From Flavobacterium wongokense (GTDB lineage Bacteria; Bacteroidota; Bacteroidia; Flavobacteriales; Flavobacteriaceae), in the NCBI RefSeq assembly GCF_021608265.1, contig NZ_JAKIHP010000008.1, positions 1-64,000 on the forward strand: a stretch of DNA of 64,000 nucleotides, in the 5' to 3' direction. Position 1 is the first letter of the stretch; each line of letters opens with the position of its first letter. The notes beneath the pieces were generated by a model, which was given only the letters and a program-made list of their open reading frames with translations, was not told the origin of the DNA and made no database searches. Shown one piece after another: positions 35,340-46,200 of this stretch. Position numbers and translations under genes: made by a program.

Positions 35340-35837
35340 TTATAATGCAGCTAAAGCCGCTTCGTAGTTTGGTTCGTCTGAGGTATTTGGAACCTGTTCT
35401 GTATATTTTACAACGCCATTTCCGTCAAGCACAATTACAGCTCTCGAATGCAATCCGGCAAAAGCACCATCTGTAAATTCAAGCCCGTAATCCTTTCCAA
35501 AATTCCCGTTATTGAAATCAGATAGGCAAACTACATTGTCCAATCCTTCTGCACCACAAAAACGTTTGAAGGCAAATGGCAAATCACGTGCAATGCACAA
35601 TACTTTGGTGTTTTCCAATTGGCTTGCTTTTGCATTAAATGTCCGTGTCGACATTGCGCAGGTTGGAGTATCAATGCTTGGAAAAACATTCAGGACTAAT
35701 TTTGTCCCTGCAAAATCGCTTAGGCTGACGATTGATAGATTGGTTGTTACTAATTTGAAATCGGGAGCTTTTGAGCCAACGTTTGGCAATTCACCATTCG
35801 TATTCACAGGTTTTCCACTTAATAATACTGAAGCCAT
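35340..35837 (-). CDS. tpx: thiol peroxidase (atypical 2-Cys peroxiredoxin)
   Basis: This 165-residue protein has the Tpx pattern: 'GSKAPDFKLVTTNLSIVSLSDF', the peroxidatic Cys in 'PSIDTPTCAMSTRTFN' and the resolving Cys in 'FKRFCGAEGLDNV'. It reduces hydroperoxides using thioredoxin in the cytoplasm. It lies between lpdA and dgkA on the same strand, with 10-base gaps, so co-transcription is likely. Confidence 0.96.
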   Translation of the reverse strand: MASVLLSGKPVNTNGELPNVGSKAPDFKLVTTNLSIVSLSDFAGTKLVLNVFPSIDTPTCAMSTRTFNAKASQLENTKVLCIARDLPFAFKRFCGAEGLDNVVCLSDFNNGNFGKDYGLEFTDGAFAGLHSRAVIVLDGNGVVKYTEQVPNTSDEPNYEAALAAL

Positions 35838-35847
35838 AATTTTTTTA

Positions 35848-37251
35848 TTAGATGTGTAAAGGACGGTTATCGGTTGCTGCCAACGCTGCTTCTTTTACAG
35901 CTTCTGCAAATGTTGGATGTGCATGCGACATTCTCGAGATGTCTTCGGCAGAGGCCCTGAATTCCATTGCGGTTACGGCTTCGGCAATCAAATCGGCACA
36001 ACGTGCACCAATCATGTGGATTCCCAAAACTTCATCCGTTTTTGCATCTGCCAAAATTTTGACAAATCCATCATTATCAGAACTCGCTCTTGCTCTTCCC
36101 AACGCTCTGAACGGGAAACTTCCGGCTTTATAGGCAACACCGGCTTCCTTCAACTGCTCTTCGGTTTTTCCAACAGCAGCAACTTCAGGCCAGGTATAAA
36201 CTACACCCGGAATTAAATTATAATCGATATGAGGTTTTTGTCCAGCCAAAATTTCGGCAACCATCGTTCCTTCTTCTTCGGCTTTGTGCGCCAACATTGC
36301 ACCGCGAACCACATCTCCAATTGCATAGATATTTGGGACATTGGTTTGCAAATGGTCATTTACTTCGATCATGCCACGCTCGGTAACTTTTACTCCGGCT
36401 TTGTCAGCATTCAATCCATCTGTATATGGGCGTCTTCCAACAGAAACCAATGAATAATCTCCTTCAAGGGTAATGATTTCACCTTTGGCGTTTTCAGCTT
36501 TAACGGTTACGGTTTTGCCTTTTCGGTCAACCGATTGTACTTTGTGCGACGTATAGAATTTCATTCCTTGTTTTTTCAGGACTTTGGTCAGTTCTTTTGA
36601 CAAACCTGCATCCATTCCCGGAATGATTCGGTCCATGAATTCCACCACAGAAACTTCAGCACCAAGGCGAAGGTAAACCTGTCCTAATTCAATTCCGATA
36701 ACACCACCACCAATAATCACTAAGTGTTTAGGGACTTCAGGTAATTTTAAGGCCTCGGTAGAAGTAATGACTCTTTCCTTGTCCAGTTTGATGAAAGGCA
36801 AGGAAGACGGTTTTGAACCGGTTGCAATGATGGTATTTTTAGCTTCGATGGTTTCAGATTTACCATCGGCTTTTGTGATTTTTATTTTGGTAGCACTTTC
36901 AAAAGAACCTAATCCTTCAAAAACGGTGATTTTATTTTTGTCCATTAGGAATTTTACACCTCCCGAAGTTTGGTCAACTACAGCCTGCTTGCGTGCAATC
37001 ATTTTTTCGAGATTCACTTTTACCTTTCCTGAAACTTCAATTCCGTGATCGGCAAAATGCTGTAATTCTTCATAATGATGTGAGGATGCCAACAGTGCTT
37101 TTGATGGGATGCAGCCTACGTTAAGGCAGGTTCCTCCTAGGGTTGGATATTTTTCGATGATGGCAGTTTTGAAACCTAATTGGGCACAACGGATTGCTGA
37201 TACATATCCGCCAGGACCAGAACCTATGATGACTACGTCAAATGAACTCAT
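35848..37251 (-). CDS. lpdA: dihydrolipoyl dehydrogenase (E3)
   Basis: The 467-residue flavoenzyme has the FAD-binding 'VIIGSGPGGYVSAIRCAQLG', the redox-active disulfide 'GGTCLNVGCIPSK', the NAD-binding 'VIIGGGVIGIELGQVYLRLG' and the C-terminal 'HAHPTFAEAVKEAAL' with the catalytic His-Glu pair. It reoxidises dihydrolipoamide in the 2-oxoacid dehydrogenase and glycine cleavage complexes. It is the first gene of an lpdA-tpx-dgkA run and has a -7 promoter box upstream. Confidence 0.97.
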   Translation of the reverse strand: MSSFDVVIIGSGPGGYVSAIRCAQLGFKTAIIEKYPTLGGTCLNVGCIPSKALLASSHHYEELQHFADHGIEVSGKVKVNLEKMIARKQAVVDQTSGGVKFLMDKNKITVFEGLGSFESATKIKITKADGKSETIEAKNTIIATGSKPSSLPFIKLDKERVITSTEALKLPEVPKHLVIIGGGVIGIELGQVYLRLGAEVSVVEFMDRIIPGMDAGLSKELTKVLKKQGMKFYTSHKVQSVDRKGKTVTVKAENAKGEIITLEGDYSLVSVGRRPYTDGLNADKAGVKVTERGMIEVNDHLQTNVPNIYAIGDVVRGAMLAHKAEEEGTMVAEILAGQKPHIDYNLIPGVVYTWPEVAAVGKTEEQLKEAGVAYKAGSFPFRALGRARASSDNDGFVKILADAKTDEVLGIHMIGARCADLIAEAVTAMEFRASAEDISRMSHAHPTFAEAVKEAALAATDNRPLHI

Positions 37252-37284
37252 AATTATGTTGTTTGGTGTTTTTATTTTGCGTCA

Positions 37285-37292
37285 CAAAATTA
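37285..37292 (-). promoter_or_regulatory. -7 promoter box of lpdA (TAATTTTG)
   Basis: On the minus strand TAATTTTG matches TAnnTTTG and lies 33 bases before the lpdA ATG. No clear -33 element is seen. Confidence 0.4.
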
Positions 37293-37462
37293 CAGTTTTT
37301 ATTTTAGTAAAAAATGAAATAATCGGGAAAAATAGTTTGGCATTTATAAGAGAAATTTTAGCTTTATTTTTATTTAATAAGTATCGAAATACAAAAACAA
37401 AAATCTTGCTATTTTTTAATGTTAAAATTTTGAAAATCAGGAATTCTTCAAATCTGTTTTTG

Positions 37463-37470
37463 TAATTTTA
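37463..37470 (+). promoter_or_regulatory. candidate -7 box TAATTTTA for a small RNA
   Basis: TTGTAATTTTAC here is the same 12-mer as at the promoter candidate near 22598-22609. It lies upstream of a gene-less segment that ends in a strong terminator. Confidence 0.25.
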
Positions 37471-37475
37471 CTATA

Positions 37476-37752
37476 GAATATCAGAAGTAATTGTTTTGAA
37501 AATGAACAATGAAAAGAAAGGTATTCAAAGGGAGGTACTCAACAGTAAGAGCGTGCCCTTAGTATGCAAATTTGATTGTGCTTTACAGTAGCCGTAGGAA
37601 GAAATTTTATCCTTTTGCAGTTGGTAGAAAACCAATAAATTTAAATAACTGAAACAATGTACTGGATTGTTGAAAGCAAAAGTGGGCTGACCGTAAAAAA
37701 AATCAGATGTATAGGAAAATCCGTTAGAAAGTTCTTTTTAACGGATTTTTTG
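37476..37752 (+). ncRNA. candidate structured small RNA ending in an intrinsic terminator
   Basis: The stretch 37252-37924 has no convincing protein gene. A perfect 11-bp stem, AAAATCCGTTA (37716-37726) with TAACGGATTTT (37739-37749), followed by T residues, forms a plus-strand terminator. Yet no annotated plus-strand gene lies between it and the divergent lpdA. A transcript must therefore begin between about 37300 and 37700. Local stems such as TTGGT-AGAAA-ACCAA (37621-37635) are present. Tiny frames at 37502-37591 (29 codons) and 37657-37788 (43 codons, running through the terminator) are unconvincing. A 6S-like or other regulatory RNA is possible. The 5' end is a guess. Confidence 0.4.
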
Positions 37753-37897
37753 TTTTGGAGGAACAAAAAAATCCAATTCTTCATTTAACGGATTTTTTGT
37801 TTTGGAGGAACAAAAAAATCCAATTCTTCATTTAACGGATTTTTTGTTTTGGAGGAACAAAAAAATCCAATTCTTCATTTAACGGATTTTTTGTTTT
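37741..37897 (+). repeat. 47-bp tandem repeat of terminator-like hairpins
   Basis: Three full copies and one partial copy of a 47-base unit start at 37741, 37788, 37835 and 37882 and are essentially identical. Each unit contains an inverted repeat, GGATTTTTTGTT (for example 37743-37754) with AACAAAAAAATCC (37762-37774). The ATCC arm can also pair with the GGAT of the next unit. The first unit's left end is the 3' arm of the upstream terminator, so the array looks like amplification of a terminator. It ends 27 bases before the start of the LRR protein gene and is therefore in its leader or promoter region. Confidence 0.9.
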
Positions 37898-37924
37898 AAT
37901 TTTATAATCTCTAAAAGCCTGATT

Positions 37925-40459
37925 ATGAAAAACATCTACACAGCCATTCTTTTGCTAATCATCAACTTAAGTGCTTCGGCACAGATTGTCAATATCCCTG
38001 ACGCGAATTTTAAAGCCAAATTATTGTCTTCCAGTACCACTAATACTGTTGCCCAGGATGCCAGTGATGCCAATATAAAGATTGATGCCAACAATAACGG
38101 CGAGATTGAAGTATCAGAAGCTTTGGCGGTTCGTAAATTGTTTTATACCAATGACGGCCCGCCGCCATTTAAAATGAATATTGGGCAAACCGTGCAGACA
38201 ATAGGTCCGATAAGTGACCTAACGGGAATTGCCGCATTTACCAACCTCGAATATCTTTATGTAGGGAGTAATGAATTGACAACGCTTGATTTAAGCAGTA
38301 ATACACTGCTCCAGTATTTGTATTGTGGCAACAATCAGTTGACTTCGATTAACTTAACCGGATTGGTAAACCTGACTTACCTGAATATAAGGAACAATAA
38401 CTTTACGAGTTTTTCAACAGCCGGCCTTCAGGCTTTGGTAATTTTTGACTGCCGTGCGAATGAGTTTTTACAGAGCCTGACTTTTAATAATAATCCGGCA
38501 TTGACCCATGTTACGTGTAGTGTGTGCCAATTATCAAGCCTGGACGTGAGTAGTTTGACAGGTTTAAGGAATCTTGAATGTTCGGTAAATAATATTAACT
38601 CGTTGAATTTTGGTTCAATCAATCAGCTGTCAGAACTTGGCTGTTCTTCAAATCAGCTGACAACACTCGACATTAGTAGCCAGACCCAATTGAAGAGGCT
38701 GAATTGCAGCAATAATGTATTGACTTCGAATTTTGATTTTTCCAATTTACCCGAAATAATGTATGTCAGCTGTAGTTTTAATTCGATTACTTCATTACTA
38801 TTTGCCAATAATCTGCATTTGATTTCAGTGGGTTGCACCAATAATAATTTGACTTCATTAGATTTTTCATCAACAAGTCTTTATCAATTGTATGCCAACA
38901 ACAATCCAAACCTGGCTTATGTGAATGTGAAAAACGGAATCATTACTCCGGATATCTATGTTTCCCAATTTCCGGAACCTCCTTTTACCAGCGATAATTT
39001 CCAATTGCAGAATACAGACTTAAACTATATCTGTCACGATGATGGTGAATTTGGCGTCGAATTAATTGCAAACGAAGGATTGGAAAATGTAAGCAGAGGA
39101 ACTTACTGTTCCTTCACACCTGGAGGAGATTATAATACTATAAGTGGCAATGTGACTTTTGATTGTGGCGGTGCAAATTTACCGATGGCAAATCAAAATG
39201 TGAATGTTACCAGTAATGCTTCGTCGGGTTCAACCTTTGCCAATGCAAATGGAGTGTACCAATTTTATACAAATGGGGCTCCGGTAACTGTCGCGCCTCA
39301 ATTTTCAAATCCGAATTATTTCACAGTAACGCCGCCAAATTATACTTTCAATTTTACTGATTTTGGAAATAATGAAACCGCCAATTTTTGTTTATCCGCA
39401 AACGGCATCCATCCCGATTTGGAAGTGAGCATTCTTCCTCTTACTCCGGCGAGGCCGGGCTTTGATGCACGGTATAAAATTGTCTTTGCAAACAAAGGAA
39501 ATCAACTGCAATTTGGTTCAGTTTCACTGTCTTTTGATGCAAGGATGGAATTTGTGAGTGCCGTTCCGGCTGTAGATTTGCAGGCAGACCATAATCTTAC
39601 GTGGAATTTTACCAATCTGGTTCCATTTCAAAGCCGCGAAATTGAAGTAACACTCAATGTTAATTCTCCGACAGAAACACCTCCGGTAAACATAAACGAT
39701 ATATTGCTTTTAACGGCCACTATTAGTTCCCAACAAACAGACGAAACACCTAACAACAATCTCATGTCTTACAATCAGTTTGTTGTGGGTTCTTTTGATC
39801 CAAATGATAAGGAAACAGTAACAAGCAGGTATATTCCGTTTGACCATTTGAATGACTACATACACTATATTATCCGATTCCAGAATACGGGTTCAGCTGA
39901 GGCTGAAAATGTTGTAATCAGGGATGACTTAGACAGTAACCTGGATTGGAATACATTGCAGATGGTATCAAGCAGCCATCCTTATAGGAGCACATTGACT
40001 TCGGGTAATAAACTGGAAGTGTTTTATGAAGGAATCAACCTGCCTGCAGCTTCTGTAAACGAACCTGCGAGCCATGGCTATATCGCCTTTAAGATCAAGC
40101 CAAAATCAACTTTGGTTTTTGGTGATGTCATTGAGAATAAGGCCAATATCTATTTCGATTTTAACTTCCCAATAATAACCAATACGGTTACCACTAGAAT
40201 TACTGTAGTATTGGGCAATTCGAATAGTGAAGCAGCTTTGTTTACTATGTATCCAAATCCAACATCTGGCATCCTAAACATTCAAATGATGAATAATCAA
40301 ACGATAACCAAAATAATGGTCAATAATGTTCTGGGTCAAACAATAATGACATCTCAAAATGCTTCAATTCTGGATATCAGTCCACTAACGAAAGGAACCT
40401 ATTTCGTAACAGTAACCACTGAAAATGGAAGCGAGACAAAGAAAATTATCAAATTGTAG
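37925..40459 (+). CDS. leucine-rich-repeat surface protein with T9SS sorting domain
   Basis: The 844-residue product has a Sec signal ending 'SASAQ' and an EF-hand-like loop ('DANNNGEIEVSEA', near 55). About ten LRR units of 21-22 residues follow (about 100-350; 'LTTLDLSSNTLLQYLYCGNNQ' style with Cys in the strand). A beta-sandwich or DUF11/DUF7619-like region (about 480-760; 'SFDPNDKETV', 'YIIRFQNTGSAEAENVVIRDDL') leads to a T9SS type A domain ('MYPNPTSGILNI', 'KGTYFVTV'). Likely cell-surface or secreted adhesion. It sits directly downstream of the tandem hairpin array, which may influence its expression. Confidence 0.93.
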   Translation: MKNIYTAILLLIINLSASAQIVNIPDANFKAKLLSSSTTNTVAQDASDANIKIDANNNGEIEVSEALAVRKLFYTNDGPPPFKMNIGQTVQTIGPISDLTGIAAFTNLEYLYVGSNELTTLDLSSNTLLQYLYCGNNQLTSINLTGLVNLTYLNIRNNNFTSFSTAGLQALVIFDCRANEFLQSLTFNNNPALTHVTCSVCQLSSLDVSSLTGLRNLECSVNNINSLNFGSINQLSELGCSSNQLTTLDISSQTQLKRLNCSNNVLTSNFDFSNLPEIMYVSCSFNSITSLLFANNLHLISVGCTNNNLTSLDFSSTSLYQLYANNNPNLAYVNVKNGIITPDIYVSQFPEPPFTSDNFQLQNTDLNYICHDDGEFGVELIANEGLENVSRGTYCSFTPGGDYNTISGNVTFDCGGANLPMANQNVNVTSNASSGSTFANANGVYQFYTNGAPVTVAPQFSNPNYFTVTPPNYTFNFTDFGNNETANFCLSANGIHPDLEVSILPLTPARPGFDARYKIVFANKGNQLQFGSVSLSFDARMEFVSAVPAVDLQADHNLTWNFTNLVPFQSREIEVTLNVNSPTETPPVNINDILLLTATISSQQTDETPNNNLMSYNQFVVGSFDPNDKETVTSRYIPFDHLNDYIHYIIRFQNTGSAEAENVVIRDDLDSNLDWNTLQMVSSSHPYRSTLTSGNKLEVFYEGINLPAASVNEPASHGYIAFKIKPKSTLVFGDVIENKANIYFDFNFPIITNTVTTRITVVLGNSNSEAALFTMYPNPTSGILNIQMMNNQTITKIMVNNVLGQTIMTSQNASILDISPLTKGTYFVTVTTENGSETKKIIKL

Positions 40460-40462
40460 CAT

Positions 40463-40492
40463 AAAAAAATCCCGATGATTCGGGATTTTTAT
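40463..40492 (+). terminator. bidirectional terminator
   Basis: The stem AATCCCGA / TCGGGATT with a TGAT loop has A-rich and T-rich flanks. It lies between the convergent LRR-protein and permease genes and serves either strand. Confidence 0.85.
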
Positions 40493-40493
40493 T

Positions 40494-42173
40494 TTACTTA
40501 TTTTTATTCAGTTTGCTGTTCTTGAAACCGTACATAAAATACACAACCAAACCAATGACCAGCCATACGCCAAACCATTTCCAGTTGGAAACCGCCATTC
40601 CGGTTAGTAAGTAGCAGCACGAAATCAGTCCCAATAAAGGTATTAAGGATAGATTTTTTCTAAAAGCTATGACTGCCATGACAAAACAAAGAATGTAGAA
40701 TACTATTAAAGGTAAGTTGGTTGCTATTTTATCACCCGAAAAATGGAATATATCGCTAAAGTAATTCGGAATATAAACCACAAGAATGGCTACTGTAACC
40801 GCAAAAAGTGGAGGAAATATCCATTTGGAATTGATATACGGAATCCTGAATTTTCCTTTAGTGGCACGTTCGGCCAATTCTGCTTCGCTTTGAGGCGATA
40901 ACAACAAAACACCACCACACACCAATACAAAGGCAAATAAGGTTCCGATACTGGTAAAGTCGAGTACAAAATTCTCGTCGGTAAAGAAAATAGGCACACC
41001 AACCACCAAACCGGTTACAATAGTCGCAAAACTTGGTGTTTTATATTTTGGATGTATTTCAGAAAATTTCTTTGGCATCAAACCATCACGGCTCATGGTC
41101 ATCCAGATTCTCGGTTGGCCCATTTGGAAAACCAATAATACACTGGTCATTGCTACGACAGCAGCAATCGAAACGATGAACAGCATCCATTTTACTCCTT
41201 TCAAAGCAAAGATTTCAGCCAAAGGATCACTCACTCCAAGTAATTTATATGAAACCATTCCGGTAATGACTAAGGCCAAAATGATATATACAACGGTGCA
41301 GATCACCAAAGAATAAATCATTCCGCGAGGTAAGTCACGTTGCGGATTCTTGCTTTCTTCTGCCAATGTTGAAACGGCATCAAATCCGATATAAGCAAAA
41401 AAAACTGCAGAAACACCTCCCATAACACCACCAAAACCGTTTGGCATAAACGGAGTCCAATTGGCAATATCTACATAAAATGCCCCAACGATTATAACCA
41501 AAGCAATAATGACAAGCTTAGTGTATACCATCGCATTGCTAAAGTTTTTAGATTCTTTGGTTCCTCTGTAAACCAAATACGTAATCAATAGATTAATGAC
41601 AACTGCAGGCAAATCAAAAATGATACGTAAACCTCCAACTACAGGTGCTGTGTTCCAAGCTGTCAATCCTTCACCGGCTTTGTTGGCCATTAAGGCATCC
41701 TGCGCCGATTTGTAGTTTATCGTCAGCCATTCGGGTAAGTGCAAATGAAAACTTTCGAGCAGATTGGTAAAATAACCGCTCCACGAAAAAGCAATATAAA
41801 TGTTTCCGATGGAATATTCCATGATCAAAGCCCATCCGATTATCCAGGCAAAAAGTTCTCCAAAAGAAACATACGCATAAGTATAGGCACTTCCCGAAAC
41901 CGGAACCCTTGAGGCAAATTCGGCATAACACAAAGCAGTAAATCCACACGCAATAGCACAAATTACATATAAAAAAACAACTCCGGGTCCACCAGAAAAA
42001 CAGGCATTCCCAATAGCGCTGAAAGTACCACCGCCAATGATGGCTGCAATTCCAAAAAAGGTTAAATCCCTTACGTTTAAAACTTTATGGAGGCCACTGT
42101 GCTGCTCTCCGTCGCCACCTTCCTTTACAATGACTGATGTTGATTTTTTTCGGAATAAATTGGATAATAACAT
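40494..42173 (-). CDS. APC-superfamily amino-acid permease
   Basis: A protein of about 559 residues with 12-14 membrane helices. The APC core shows 'GIAAIIGGGTFSAIGNACFSGGPGVV', 'CYAEFASRVPVSGSAYTYAY' and 'AYIGFDAVSTLAEESKNPQRDLPRG', as in cationic amino-acid transporters of the CAT/YfnA type. It probably imports an amino acid by proton or Na symport; the substrate cannot be told. The ATG at 42173 is chosen over 42215 because it lies 25 bases downstream of a good promoter. Confidence 0.93.
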   Translation of the reverse strand: MLLSNLFRKKSTSVIVKEGGDGEQHSGLHKVLNVRDLTFFGIAAIIGGGTFSAIGNACFSGGPGVVFLYVICAIACGFTALCYAEFASRVPVSGSAYTYAYVSFGELFAWIIGWALIMEYSIGNIYIAFSWSGYFTNLLESFHLHLPEWLTINYKSAQDALMANKAGEGLTAWNTAPVVGGLRIIFDLPAVVINLLITYLVYRGTKESKNFSNAMVYTKLVIIALVIIVGAFYVDIANWTPFMPNGFGGVMGGVSAVFFAYIGFDAVSTLAEESKNPQRDLPRGMIYSLVICTVVYIILALVITGMVSYKLLGVSDPLAEIFALKGVKWMLFIVSIAAVVAMTSVLLVFQMGQPRIWMTMSRDGLMPKKFSEIHPKYKTPSFATIVTGLVVGVPIFFTDENFVLDFTSIGTLFAFVLVCGGVLLLSPQSEAELAERATKGKFRIPYINSKWIFPPLFAVTVAILVVYIPNYFSDIFHFSGDKIATNLPLIVFYILCFVMAVIAFRKNLSLIPLLGLISCCYLLTGMAVSNWKWFGVWLVIGLVVYFMYGFKNSKLNKNK

Positions 42174-42198
42174 AGGTATTTCTTGGTTTAGTATGAAA

Positions 42199-42231
42199 CA
42201 AATATATAAAAGCAAATTAGAATATCTTCAA
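42199..42231 (-). promoter_or_regulatory. promoter of the permease gene, TTG-N22-TATATTTG
   Basis: On the minus strand a TTG (42231-42229) lies 22 bases before TATATTTG (42206-42199), an exact TAnnTTTG. The leader to the ATG at 42173 is about 20 bases. Confidence 0.55.
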
Positions 42232-42260
42232 TATAAATTTTGACAATTAGCAAATAGTAA

Positions 42261-44594
<2,334 letters not shown>

Positions 44595-44601
44595 GCTAAA
44601 T

Positions 44602-44631
44602 AAAAAAGCCTCCAAACGGAGGCTTTTTTTT
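44602..44631 (+). terminator. terminator between katG and the convergent DoxX-like gene
   Basis: The stem GCCTCC / GGAGGC with an AAAC loop is flanked by A-run and T-run. The T-run overlaps the stop codon of the convergent gene at 44630. Confidence 0.88.
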
Positions 44632-45004
44632 ATGGCGTAAAAACACTTTTATAGTTATCCCAGTAACGATAGATTAAAAATAAATTCCCTAAAAACATTG
44701 CAATTGCAATCGGTAAACCTTCAGGAGCTAAAAAATAATTTATCAGCAATATGTTTATGGTTATGGGCAGGATGATAATGTTGGCTAGGGCCACATATTT
44801 ACCTGTTACATACGATACGCCACAAAGCAGCTCAACAGCTTTTGCCAATGGCATCAGATAAGTCGAAGCGACCAACCCAACTTGGAATGCCTTAAAATCT
44901 CCTGTGGTTACAGGTTCGGGAACGAGTTTCAAAAAGAAACTAACGGATGCAAATAGGAGCAAAAGTCCTATCAATACGCGGATAACAATGGTTGCGATTT
45001 TCAT
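44630..45004 (-). CDS. DoxX-like small membrane protein
   Basis: A 124-residue protein with four hydrophobic helices. The start 'IVIRVLIGLLLLFASVSFFLKL', with 'AKAVELLCGVSYVTGKYVALA' and 'FLAPEGLPIAIAMFLGNLFLIYRY', is typical of the DoxX/DUF417-like small membrane family. Function unknown; some DoxX proteins are linked to redox or oxidative-stress functions, which would fit the neighbouring katG, but this is only suggestive. Confidence 0.75.
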   Translation of the reverse strand: MKIATIVIRVLIGLLLLFASVSFFLKLVPEPVTTGDFKAFQVGLVASTYLMPLAKAVELLCGVSYVTGKYVALANIIILPITINILLINYFLAPEGLPIAIAMFLGNLFLIYRYWDNYKSVFTP

Positions 45005-45047
45005 AAAAAATGATTTAATTGATTAATGATATACCAAAGTTAAACAA

Positions 45048-45078
45048 AAATACCATTGGTTTATGCCAATGGTATTTA
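45048..45078 (-). terminator. terminator of the DUF4349 lipoprotein gene
   Basis: The perfect 10-bp stem ATACCATTGG / CCAATGGTAT has a six-base loop. On the minus strand it is followed by a T-rich run. It lies just past the stop at 45101. Confidence 0.75.
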
Positions 45079-45100
45079 TTTCATAATCAAAATGCTAACT

Positions 45101-45994
45101 TTATTTTTTAACAAATTTGCGATAACCAAATATCCCCAAAACAACAATTAAAAGCAGCGCCCAAAGCTGCACAATAAATGCAATAATTGCTTCAAACATA
45201 AACCAACCGGTTTTCAGGCTGTCCCAAATTTGCAATCCAATATGTGGCCTGTAGGCATTGATGCTTTTTTCATTGGCAACAATTTCCTGAAGCACACTTT
45301 CGCGTTGGTATAAATACAGGGTAACAGTGCTGAAATTTACCTGGTCTTCCAAACTCAGATTCCTTAACACGGTTTCATCGCTTTCGGTTTCGCGTCCCAA
45401 AACCTTATCTTCAGCAGTGGTGATATCGTTCAGTTTTTTGCCTTTGCCATCAATGCCTTTTTCCAATCGCTTCTGATGTGAATTCAATCGCTTTTGTGCC
45501 ATTTTGTTGGATAGTAACTGCAGTGCAACATCGTCGGCTTTTATCAGTCGGCTGTCAAGAAAAGCCACTTCCTTCACCATCGATTTTAAAACGGTATCCA
45601 ACTGGGTATTCGGAACACGGAGCGTAATGGTATTGTCAACGGTATAATGAGTGGTTTCAAGCGTGCTGTCCTGGCTGATTTTGGTTTCCGATTTTTCATT
45701 GATGTTGCTTTTCAAATCGGTGAAGGTTACAAAGCCGCCATTTTTGGCTACGATGTTTTCAATGGCATATGTTGACTTGGCTACATTTTTCACTTTGAAT
45801 TTTAAATCAGCCGTTCGGACAAACTTGCGGTTATTGTCTTTTTTTTCGACTGCAGCATTCGAGGAAATAGTTTCAGCAGATTCAACCGCAGTTTTGTCAA
45901 GTGCAGCTTCAGCATTTGAGCCATCAGCTTGTTTACATGCAAAGGCAAGTCCGAATAGGAACAAAGCCAAACCAATTTTTGATAAGTGTTTCAT
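45101..45994 (-). CDS. DUF4349-family lipoprotein
   Basis: The 297-residue protein has a lipoprotein signal 'FGLAFAC' (Cys near residue 20) and a low-complexity linker. The DUF4349 body contains 'RTADLKFKVKNVAKSTYAIENIVAKNGGFV', 'LRVPNTQLDTVLKSM' and a coiled-coil segment (about 160-215). It ends with one membrane helix (about 265-287) and 'YRKFVKK'. The function of this family is unknown; members are envelope proteins. It has its own terminator. Its 206-base upstream spacer holds no other gene. Confidence 0.88.
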   Translation of the reverse strand: MKHLSKIGLALFLFGLAFACKQADGSNAEAALDKTAVESAETISSNAAVEKKDNNRKFVRTADLKFKVKNVAKSTYAIENIVAKNGGFVTFTDLKSNINEKSETKISQDSTLETTHYTVDNTITLRVPNTQLDTVLKSMVKEVAFLDSRLIKADDVALQLLSNKMAQKRLNSHQKRLEKGIDGKGKKLNDITTAEDKVLGRETESDETVLRNLSLEDQVNFSTVTLYLYQRESVLQEIVANEKSINAYRPHIGLQIWDSLKTGWFMFEAIIAFIVQLWALLLIVVLGIFGYRKFVKK

Positions 45995-46169
45995 TTTTTA
46001 ATTCATTTTAGGGTTATTAATAGAGTTTTCAATTTTTAGGTAATGAAATGTGAGTAGTTTTCTATCAATAGTTTTAAAATGAATTACTTGTTAAACGATG
46101 TTTTCATTCCTACTAAAAAGCGTGCCACAAATTGCGGATGATTATCAAACGGAAAATATATTTTTATTG

Positions 46170-46177
46170 TAATTTTG
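46170..46177 (+). promoter_or_regulatory. -7 promoter box of pabB (TAATTTTG)
   Basis: An exact TAnnTTTG match lies 23 bases before the TTG start at 46201. No clear -33 element is seen. Confidence 0.4.
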
Positions 46178-46200
46178 AAAACCTTTAAATTTCCCCGCTT

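Noticed and set aside
37657..37788. 43-codon ORF
   Set aside because: It reads through the terminator stem and into the repeat array, whose 47-base period is not a multiple of three.
37741..37897. CRISPR array
   Set aside because: The repeats are directly contiguous with a 47-base period and no variable spacers, and no cas genes are nearby.
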